Assembly (NCBI GenBank): GCA_964364175.1
Contig: CAYILR010000047.1
Coordinates: 1 to 30,462 of the forward strand
Reading direction: 5' to 3'
Source: CAYILR01 sp964364175
Lineage (GTDB): Bacteria; Bdellovibrionota; UBA1018
DNA: 30,462 bases
Made by a program: the position numbers and the translations under genes
Part shown: in pieces, positions 24,527 through 30,462 of the stretch
Numbering within the stretch: the stretch's first letter is position 1
Layout of the letters: each line of letters starts with the position of its first letter
The notes under the pieces: model-generated
The model's input: only the letters and a program-made list of their open reading frames with translations
Told to the model about the DNA's origin: nothing
Databases searched by the model: none

Positions 24527-25006
24527 CTATTCGTAGCGGATATCGATAACGTCGTATCGGATCTGTCCTTTTGGGGCGTGAACAATGACTTCGTCTCCCG
24601 AGGTTTTGCCAATCAACGCACGAGCGATGGGAGAAGTCACGCTGATTTTGCCAGCTTTGGCATCGGCTTCGTCCACACCTACGATCGAGTAGGTCATTTT
24701 TTTGCCCGAGTCTTGTTCTTCAACAACAACAGTGGCTCCGAAAACGATTTTGTCAGTTTTGATGCTGAGAGGATCGATGACTTGGGCGCGGGCAATTTTG
24801 CCATTGATGTCTTGAATTCGCCCTTCAATAAAACCTTGGCGCTCCTTGGCAGCAGAATAATCTGCGTTCTCGGATAGATCTCCATGCGCACGAGCAACCT
24901 CGATTGCTTTGATGACAGCAGGGCGTTCCACCGACATGAGGTTTTTCAGTTCTTCTTCGAGCATGCGACGACCTTTCACGGTCATCGGGAATTTTTCTTC
25001 AGCCAT
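24527..25006 (-). CDS. greA: Transcript cleavage factor GreA
   Basis: GreA enters the RNA polymerase secondary channel and triggers cleavage of backtracked transcripts. From the ATG at 25006 the product is 159 residues, as usual (E. coli 158). The N-terminal coiled coil starts PMTVKGRRMLEEELKNL, and the tip DLSENADY carries the catalytic acids Asp43 and Glu46. The C-terminal FKBP-like domain ends GQIRYDVIDIRYE. An in-frame ATG at 25024 would add six residues that the family lacks. It diverges from the ABC ATPase gene with only 41 bases between starts, so its promoter must overlap that gene. The recG frame follows directly. Confidence 0.95.
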   Translation of the reverse strand: MAEEKFPMTVKGRRMLEEELKNLMSVERPAVIKAIEVARAHGDLSENADYSAAKERQGFIEGRIQDINGKIARAQVIDPLSIKTDKIVFGATVVVEEQDSGKKMTYSIVGVDEADAKAGKISVTSPIARALIGKTSGDEVIVHAPKGQIRYDVIDIRYE

Positions 25007-25020
25007 ATAATTGACCGCTA

Positions 25021-25034
25021 CCATAGTGCTATGG
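25021..25034. promoter_or_regulatory. Perfect dyad between divergent greA and ABC genes
   Basis: CCATAGTGCTATGG is a perfect inverted repeat with 6-base arms and a 2-base centre, lying in the 41 bases between the greA start (25006) and the ABC ATPase start (25048). It may be a repressor or activator site for either gene. A 14-base dyad could also be chance. Confidence 0.35.
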
Positions 25035-25047
25035 GAAGGTCCACGCC

Positions 25048-25731
25048 ATGATGATTCTTGACGTAAAAAACCTGAAAAAAACCTATCATCGCGGAGCTCA
25101 GCCGGTGGAGGCCCTCAAGGGAGTTTCACTCCAGGTCAACACGGGCGAGTTCGTGGCGATGATGGGGCCGAGCGGATCGGGGAAGAGCACGTTGCTTCAT
25201 TTGATTGGTGGTTTGGATCAACCGACTGCGGGTGAGGTGGTGATTCAGGGAGAGCCGATTCAGAAGCTGGAAGATGCCGCACTGTCTGCGTTTCGCCGAA
25301 GGAAGCTGGGATTCATATTTCAATTTTTTAATTTGATGCCGACCTTGAGCGCTCTCGAAAACGTTGCTTTGCCGCTCTTGCTGGATGGAAAAAAAATGAG
25401 TGAGGTTTCTACAAAGGCCACGGAGATCCTTTCATTCATCGGGCTCGAAAAAAGAATCCATCACACTCCGGATGAGCTTTCGGGTGGAGAAATGCAGCGT
25501 GTGGCGATTGCTCGTGCGCTGGTGACAGATCCTGTTTTGATTCTGGCTGACGAGCCGACTGGGAATTTGGATACGAAAACAGGCACGACGGTTTTGGAGC
25601 TGATGTCGAAGCTGACGCGTGAACGAGGACAAACCATTGTGATGGTGACACATGATCCGAACGCAGCGTCGTATGGAACGCGCAAGATCCTATTGCGTGA
25701 TGGGTTGGTGGAGTCAGATGTACGGAGTTAG
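25048..25731 (+). CDS. ABC ATPase, LolD/MacB/YbbA type
   Basis: ATP-binding subunit of a type VII ABC system (the MacB/LolCDE superfamily). Such systems do mechanical work across the envelope, for example lipoprotein release or efflux. The product is 227 residues, the normal size. Walker A GPSGSGKST is at residues 40-48, the Q-loop at Gln92 (FIFQFFNLMP), signature LSGGE at 144-148, Walker B LILADEPTGNLD from 164, and the H-loop in VTHD. A GGAAGGT site lies 7 bases before ATG 25048. It overlaps the permease gene by 14 bases. The two-FtsX permease that follows is more like YbbP than like LolC/LolE, so I do not name it lolD. Confidence 0.93.
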   Translation: MMILDVKNLKKTYHRGAQPVEALKGVSLQVNTGEFVAMMGPSGSGKSTLLHLIGGLDQPTAGEVVIQGEPIQKLEDAALSAFRRRKLGFIFQFFNLMPTLSALENVALPLLLDGKKMSEVSTKATEILSFIGLEKRIHHTPDELSGGEMQRVAIARALVTDPVLILADEPTGNLDTKTGTTVLELMSKLTRERGQTIVMVTHDPNAASYGTRKILLRDGLVESDVRS

Positions 25732-28327
25732 AGCCTTATTTCAATACATCGGTCTCAGGCACATGGTGAGGCGCCCGTTTCGGACTGCATTGACAGCACT
25801 CGGGGTGGCGCTGGGAGTTGCGCTTTACATCGCGATCACGATCATCAATCGCTCTACATTAAATTCTTTTAAGGACAATATTGAATCTGTTGCGGGTAAG
25901 GCGGGCCTCACGATTTCTGGAGGGCAGGCTGGGTTTCCCGAGGACGTTCTGGATCGAATCAAAAAAGTTCCGGGCGTGAAGCACGCAGTTCCGATGATTG
26001 AGGCGCGTGCGTATTTTGCGGGTGAACGCAACACCGAGACGCTGATGATTTTTGGAGTAGATCTGCTGCAGGAGCAGGCAGTCCGCACCTACAAGACTAC
26101 TGATCAGCAAATCATCGACGATCCTTTGGTTTTTCTGAATCAACCCGACAGTTTGATTGTGACTCAGAGTTTTGCAAAGGAATTTGGGCTCAAGATCGAT
26201 TCAACTCTGAATCTCGCCACCGCTCGGGGCGTTCAAAAATTCACGGTGCGGGGTCTGTTGACTCCCGAGGGTCCTGCCAAGGCGTTCGGTGGATCGATTG
26301 CCATCATGGACATCGATGGCGCGCGAATGACTTTTGGAAAAGAAGGAAAGTTAGACCGAGTCGATGTCGTGGCGAATTCGAGTGAGACTCTGGATGTTGT
26401 GGCAGAACGGCTGAGAGTGGAGCTGGGACCGAGTTACACAGTCGAACGTCCGGAAACTCAGTCTGAGAACATGCAGCGGATGGTGCAATCGTACCAAGGG
26501 ATGCTTTCGTTCTTTAGTTTGTTTGCTTTGTTGGTGGGGATTTTCTTGGTGAGTAATTCCCTGAATATGGCTGTGGCAGAACGGCGGCGAGAGATCGGGA
26601 GTTTGCGATCGTTAGGCGCAACACGCTCAGGGATCATGATTCTATTTATGGCCGAATCCCTGGTGATCGGATTGATCGGTTCGGCTTTGGGTGCAGTGCT
26701 GGGGCGGCTCATGGCGGGAGGCCTGGTCGGAGCGGTTTCGAAGGCAACCGAGGCTCAGTTTTTTATCAAGGTGCAGGTGGCTCGGATTATTTTTGGGGCT
26801 CCTGATGTGATTTTGGCGTTGGCGATGGGGACGATTGCAGCGTGCGTAGCCTCGTTCGTGCCCGCGTTTCGGGCGACGCGTGTGCAGCCATTGGAAGCGA
26901 TGAAGCGCGAAAACGCCATGAAGAGCGAGATCGGTGAGAAAAATCTGTTTTGGCGGTTTGCACCTTTCTTAGCTCTGACCCTATTGGTTTTGTCCGCGAT
27001 AGTTTCGATTCAACACTGGGGTGGGCTGTTCCCGGGAGCTTCGCTTTTGAATCAAGTCGCTGCGATTTTTGGGGCGACACTGCTGGCGCCATTTTTGGCA
27101 ACAGGGATGATTCGCATGATCCGGTGGGCGACTTTGCGAATGGATGGGACGGTCATGAGATTGGCTCAGGAAAACCTGCTGCGCAATCCGCGTCGTACCG
27201 GCGGCAATATCATGTCGTTGTTGGTGGGGCTGATGTTGGTGGTTTCAATTGCGATTGTTGGGCAGAGTTTCAAGCAAACGATGTTGGAGTGGTTTGACCG
27301 GGTTTTTAAGATGGACTTGGTGGTTTCTTCGAATGGTCGCATCATATCGTTTCAAATGCAGTCGGTGAATCAGGATCTCGGGCTTGAATTGATGAAAGTC
27401 CCGGGAGTGAAGCCTCATTTTTCGGGCAAGACTCCGGGTATGAGATTTGTTCATCAGAAATTTCAGGGCGAGCGGATTGGGATGAAGACCTTCGATGAGC
27501 CAGACGCAGATTTGCATTATGCAACCCTGGATGTTCTCGATCGGCCGAGGGAGGAGGCTGGATACGAATTATTTCATTCGCCTGATCCAGTCGTGATGGT
27601 GTCACAGAATTTCGTGAAGAATTTTAATAAAAAAACAGGCGATAACATCGAGTTGAACACGCCATCCGGAACGAAAAGCTTCCGGATTGTGGGAGTGGTG
27701 ACGGATTTTGCTTCGCCTGTGGGAATTGTGTACATGAAACGCTCGATGTACCGGGATTTTTGGAAAGATCCGCTCATGACTATGTTTTCCATCCGTGTTT
27801 TGCCCGGATTTGATCCCGATCAGGTTAGGCGCGAGATCAATCGGCGGTTCTCAGTTTCCAAAAACTTGGTGGCAGCTTCGTCCCGTGAATTGCGGCAGGA
27901 CTTGGTCAATGTTGTGGATCAAAGTTTTTATTTTGTTTATGCAATCGAGTTTGCTGCTCTTTTAGTTGGGCTGTTGGGGTTGCTGAACACGATGACCATC
28001 AGTGTGCTGGAGCGCACTCGGGAGATTGGGATGTTGCGTGCGGTGGGGATGTCGCGGCGGCAACTGTTCGGGATGATTTTTCAAGAGTCCATTGTGCAAG
28101 GTCTGGTGGGCGCTGTCGCTGCGGTGATTCTTGGGACGTACATGGTTTATTTTTGGGTGAAGTATAATTTGACTGAGGTTTTGGGTTGGATGGTGGATTT
28201 TCACTTCCCCATTCAATCGATTTTGATCACGGTGGCGTCGGGCGTTTTGGTGGCTTGTATTGCGGGTTGGTATCCTGCTCGCAGGGCATCGAAGATTATT
28301 ATTCGAGAGGCACTAGACTATGAATAA
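25718..28327 (+). CDS. ABC permease with two FtsX modules, YbbP-like
   Basis: An 869-residue FtsX-type permease. An N-terminal membrane segment (about residues 22-43, in FRTALTALGVALGVALYIAI) is followed by a MacB-like periplasmic core, three membrane segments with the FtsX cytoplasmic turn RRREIGSLRSLGATRSGI, a linker, and a second such core plus FtsX module ending in LERTREIGMLRAVGMSRRQL and YPARRASKIIIREAL. The duplicated layout fits YbbP-type permeases, not the single-module LolC/LolE. It works with the ATPase upstream. The ATG at 25718 has GGAG four bases before it and overlaps the ATPase end by 14 bases. The frame is open to 25652, but that part is the ATPase gene. The exported substrate is unknown. 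Confidence 0.92.
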   Translation: MYGVRALFQYIGLRHMVRRPFRTALTALGVALGVALYIAITIINRSTLNSFKDNIESVAGKAGLTISGGQAGFPEDVLDRIKKVPGVKHAVPMIEARAYFAGERNTETLMIFGVDLLQEQAVRTYKTTDQQIIDDPLVFLNQPDSLIVTQSFAKEFGLKIDSTLNLATARGVQKFTVRGLLTPEGPAKAFGGSIAIMDIDGARMTFGKEGKLDRVDVVANSSETLDVVAERLRVELGPSYTVERPETQSENMQRMVQSYQGMLSFFSLFALLVGIFLVSNSLNMAVAERRREIGSLRSLGATRSGIMILFMAESLVIGLIGSALGAVLGRLMAGGLVGAVSKATEAQFFIKVQVARIIFGAPDVILALAMGTIAACVASFVPAFRATRVQPLEAMKRENAMKSEIGEKNLFWRFAPFLALTLLVLSAIVSIQHWGGLFPGASLLNQVAAIFGATLLAPFLATGMIRMIRWATLRMDGTVMRLAQENLLRNPRRTGGNIMSLLVGLMLVVSIAIVGQSFKQTMLEWFDRVFKMDLVVSSNGRIISFQMQSVNQDLGLELMKVPGVKPHFSGKTPGMRFVHQKFQGERIGMKTFDEPDADLHYATLDVLDRPREEAGYELFHSPDPVVMVSQNFVKNFNKKTGDNIELNTPSGTKSFRIVGVVTDFASPVGIVYMKRSMYRDFWKDPLMTMFSIRVLPGFDPDQVRREINRRFSVSKNLVAASSRELRQDLVNVVDQSFYFVYAIEFAALLVGLLGLLNTMTISVLERTREIGMLRAVGMSRRQLFGMIFQESIVQGLVGAVAAVILGTYMVYFWVKYNLTEVLGWMVDFHFPIQSILITVASGVLVACIAGWYPARRASKIIIREALDYE

Positions 28328-29123
28328 ATGGATTTTTTTTGGAATTGGGCTGAGCGGAACGAGTGCGTGGGCGGGGATGGATGGCCGTGCGATCATGCTC
28401 AAGAACGAGGAGGCTCGTAAGGTGAGTGACGTGCAATCCCAAGCTGTGATCGTAACGGGGGAGCCCGGGGCTGTAGAGAAAACCAAAAAATTTACTTGGT
28501 GGAAAAAACTGCAGGCGGACAAAGTCCATTATTTTACACTGACGCGATTTCACTTTCCGGCTGAGGTTCGAGGGGAGGGGATTTTGTTTTTGGAACACGG
28601 CGGAGAACAAAACAACGAAGTCATGCTGTACCTGCCGACTTTTAAAAAAATCCGCCGCGTGGAGAATGCCCAGCAAAGCGGCAGCTTCATGTCGTCCGAA
28701 TTCAGCTATTCGGATATTTCGACGCCGCATGTGGATGACTACAAATATCAGTTGAAACGTGAAGAGAAATGTCCAGAGGCTGAGGCAGCCAAGCAGCAGT
28801 GCTTTGTAGTTCAGAGCGAGCCTGCGACTGATGTGATTCGTGAGCGGACCGGATATACAAAATCTGACCTATGGGTGCGCAAAGATAATTTCATGATGGT
28901 CAAAGCCGAGCACTATGATGGTGAGGGCAAGCTTTTCAAACGGATGATTTCTGCGAAAATCTCGGAAGTGGACACAAAGGACCACAAATGGATGTCCCAT
29001 TGGATCAATATGGAAAACCTCAAAACCGGGCGTTACACCACGCTGACGTTTGATGAGGTGAAAGCCAATTCGGGGATTGCGGACTCGATTTTCACTCAGC
29101 AGAATCTGCAACGAGAGCGGTGA
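28320..29123 (+). CDS. LolA-like outer membrane lipoprotein-sorting protein
   Basis: Product of 267 residues with a signal peptide (MNKWIFFGIGLSGTSAWA, cleavage before Gly-Met-Asp). The mature protein has the LolA/LolB-like pattern of the 'outer membrane lipoprotein-sorting' family (PF17131 type): repeated beta-strand pairs, MLYLPTFKKIRRVENAQQ, then GSFMSSEFSYSDIS, which is the family's conserved block, and KSDLWVRKDNFMMVKAEHYD. Members usually sit beside RND/MMPL exporters; here the partner is an ABC/FtsX system. It overlaps the permease stop by 8 bases, so it is made with it. The likely role is binding a lipid or lipoprotein that the permease releases into the periplasm. Function is inferred from the fold and context. 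Confidence 0.82.
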   Translation: MNKWIFFGIGLSGTSAWAGMDGRAIMLKNEEARKVSDVQSQAVIVTGEPGAVEKTKKFTWWKKLQADKVHYFTLTRFHFPAEVRGEGILFLEHGGEQNNEVMLYLPTFKKIRRVENAQQSGSFMSSEFSYSDISTPHVDDYKYQLKREEKCPEAEAAKQQCFVVQSEPATDVIRERTGYTKSDLWVRKDNFMMVKAEHYDGEGKLFKRMISAKISEVDTKDHKWMSHWINMENLKTGRYTTLTFDEVKANSGIADSIFTQQNLQRER

Positions 29124-29155
29124 TCACAATTTGCGCATGTATTCACGTAGAGGTT

Positions 29156-30277
29156 TTATGTCGAGCACAACCAAATTTTGAAAAAAGGATTAAAAAAACG
29201 GTAGCCCTTGTTTTCCTTGAAGAGGATATTCTGACCTTCGAGTCTTTTCAGGGACTTCACAATGGCATTATTGTTGGAATGTTGAATTGTTTCCTTGAAT
29301 GCATGAGAGGTGACTTCGAATCCCCCGGTCTGTGCGACGGCCACCAAAATCTTGCGTTGCAGCTCGGTGAGTCCAGAGTCATTCATGATGTATAGATAAA
29401 ATTTTTCTTCGGACTTCAACACCTGAGAGTAGATATTGTTTTTTTCGGCCTCATCGATCTCATGGCCTGGCTCCATTTTGTCGAACGCGAACCTGAAATA
29501 TTGCTGAATGTCCCCAGAAATGCCATCGAGATCAGTATAAATTTGGGAGAAGATCGATTTTGAAATCTTGATTTTTTTTTGGTTCAAATTTTTTGAAACA
29601 AAAGCATAGAAAAGTTCAAGAGGAATTTTTTCAAACTCAATGGGAACAGCAGATTTATAAAAAGGATCATCCGGGCTTCGAAAAATGAAATCCATTTGGT
29701 GTCGCAAACTGCCTGCGTACACAAAGGGTGCCTTTTGAAAAAGCTGTATCTTAGAGCGCATTTCACCTTTTATTTTTTTATGATCTTTAAGCTTTTGAAT
29801 TTCCTGGAACTCGTCCACAAAAATCGCAAATCGGTGTTTTTTTGAGAATCCACGCAAATCTTCCAGGACCGCAGATAGATCAAGCAAACTGGTTTTTGCA
29901 TCAATCGTAGGCAGAAACTCAACCCCGCTTCCGTCGCTTTTTACCTCTGCCTTGACCCTGAAGCGGGCCAACGATTTGATCGTGTCCTCGAAAGAAAAAA
30001 ACTGAGTTTGAAGGTGGGCAAAGGCCCTCACAAAACGATGGGTGAGTTCAGTGTTCGAATCCACGCCATAAAGATCTGCATGGAAAAACTTCCCCTGATA
30101 TTCTTCTTTCAAAACTTTCAAAATCAGAGAGGTTTTCCCGCACCGCCTTTCACCCACAATAAAGACATTTTGAATATCGTGAAGGTTTTTTTTTAGGGTC
30201 GCTTCGAGTTCTGGGCGCTTGATATAGTGAGAACCTTCAACCACTGCCCCAAATCGAAATGGATTTTTGTCTAGCAT
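29156..30277 (-). CDS. Archaeal-type AAA ATPase with winged-helix end
   Basis: A 373-residue ATPase of the archaeal ATPase-2 type, related to the STAND/AAA+ group. The N-terminal NPFRFGAVVEGSHYIKR is the usual opening. Walker A VGERRCGKTS lies at residues 41-50 and Walker B FAIFVDEF at about 150-157 with Asp155/Glu156. An Arg-containing sensor region follows (AGSLRHQMDFIF). The C-terminal part has the winged-helix pattern ending NKGYRFFNPFFKIWL, as in other members. Function of this family in bacteria is not established. The gene stands alone, converging on the LolA-like gene with a 32-base gap. No ribosome binding site precedes ATG 30277, but operator-like repeats do. Confidence 0.82.
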   Translation of the reverse strand: MLDKNPFRFGAVVEGSHYIKRPELEATLKKNLHDIQNVFIVGERRCGKTSLILKVLKEEYQGKFFHADLYGVDSNTELTHRFVRAFAHLQTQFFSFEDTIKSLARFRVKAEVKSDGSGVEFLPTIDAKTSLLDLSAVLEDLRGFSKKHRFAIFVDEFQEIQKLKDHKKIKGEMRSKIQLFQKAPFVYAGSLRHQMDFIFRSPDDPFYKSAVPIEFEKIPLELFYAFVSKNLNQKKIKISKSIFSQIYTDLDGISGDIQQYFRFAFDKMEPGHEIDEAEKNNIYSQVLKSEEKFYLYIMNDSGLTELQRKILVAVAQTGGFEVTSHAFKETIQHSNNNAIVKSLKRLEGQNILFKENKGYRFFNPFFKIWLCST

Positions 30278-30287
30278 AGGAATATAT

Positions 30288-30329
30288 TACACCAAAAGGT
30301 GATCTACCAAAAGGTGTATTTTATGTCAA
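30288..30329 (-). promoter_or_regulatory. Promoter with operator-like repeats for the ATPase
   Basis: On the minus strand a perfect TTGACA -35 lies at 30324-30329. Downstream, ACCAAAAGGTG occurs twice on the plus strand (30291-30301 and 30306-30316) with a 15-base period; both copies have the dyad CC-AAAA-GG. Outer TACACC (30288-30293) and GGTGTA (30313-30318) are a further inverted pair. The -10 is unclear: TAGATC (30301-30306) has the right spacing but matches poorly. The repeats overlap the promoter, as expected of a repressor site. Confidence 0.55.
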
Positions 30330-30364
30330 AAACTGTGTCATTTGTAACGCATTGAATAATAAAC

Positions 30365-30374
30365 GGGGGGGGGG
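30365..30374. repeat. Ten-base G homopolymer
   Basis: A run of ten G at 30365-30374, four bases before an ATG at 30379. Such runs are prone to slippage in the cell and to sequencing error. Confidence 0.9.
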
Positions 30375-30378
30375 TAAA

Positions 30379-30459
30379 ATGGTATTTAGTCAGGACATTT
30401 TCTGTGACCCTGTGCCCCGGAGAGGTCGCGCGTCAAAATTTGAGGAAGTATTTTTTTGA
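30379..30459 (+). CDS. Doubtful 26-codon reading frame at the edge
   Basis: From ATG 30379 a frame of 26 codons reads MVFSQDIFCDPVPRGRR, continues Ala-Ser-Lys-Phe-Glu-Glu-Val and ends at a TGA just after a T7 run (30451-30457). A -1 shift in the T run would keep a frame open to the window edge, so this may be the start of a longer gene. The G run would act as an odd ribosome binding site. The family is not recognised and it may not be a gene. Confidence 0.2.
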   Translation: MVFSQDIFCDPVPRRGRASKFEEVFF

Positions 30460-30462
30460 CGG

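Noticed and set aside
24495..24612. Extended RecG N-terminus from TTG 24612
   Set aside because: It would overlap greA by 86 bases and add residues that RecG proteins do not have; the shorter form has the usual length.

Overview
The window reads as a densely packed chromosome segment of a Gram-negative bacterium with an LPS-bearing outer membrane. It carries a heptosyltransferase and core-type glycosyltransferases, signal peptidase, a LolA-like protein beside an FtsX-type ABC exporter, and many exported proteins of unknown family. The gene content and the many signal-peptide orphans resemble Bdellovibrionota or another former deltaproteobacterial lineage. That placement is inferred from style and is not proven here. 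No tRNA, rRNA, CRISPR array, intact insertion sequence or prophage was seen, and no stretch above 300 bases lacks a gene.

Layout. 1-2.2 kb: three exported orphans. 2.3-8.2 kb (+): lepA, a divergent lepB, pyrB, pyrC and carA, packed with short gaps or overlaps. 8.24-8.42 kb: a 182-bp imperfect palindrome whose right arm holds the ribosome binding site of the next gene, a 213-codon orphan. 9.2-9.5 kb: a small, probably abundant Lys/His/Glu-rich exported protein with its own terminator. 9.5-13.1 kb (+): four LPS-type glycosyltransferases, the last three joined by ATGA overlaps. 13.1-16.6 kb (-): a probable operon of a YkgJ-like metal-cluster protein, a CaiB/AMACR-family enzyme, RlmE, a stand-alone RibD reductase domain and an exported START-like protein. 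16.6-22.3 kb (-): three exported orphans, including a 1103-residue membrane protein ending in a J-domain. 22.4-25.0 kb (-): recG and greA. 25.0-29.1 kb (+): an ABC ATPase, a two-FtsX permease and a LolA-like protein, all overlapping. 29.2-30.3 kb (-): an archaeal-type AAA ATPase with operator-like repeats in front of it.

How the genes work together. lepA-carA links translation, secretion and the first steps of pyrimidine synthesis. The four glycosyltransferases probably build part of the LPS core. The ABC/permease/LolA-like trio probably moves lipid or lipoprotein across the envelope. The J-domain protein and its overlapping 488-residue partner probably form an inner-membrane complex that can recruit cytoplasmic DnaK.

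Most unusual points: the palindrome that can hide a ribosome binding site; the exported J-domain protein with a probable leaderless promoter; a signal peptidase with Thr in place of the catalytic Ser; and the repeat cluster at the ATPase promoter.
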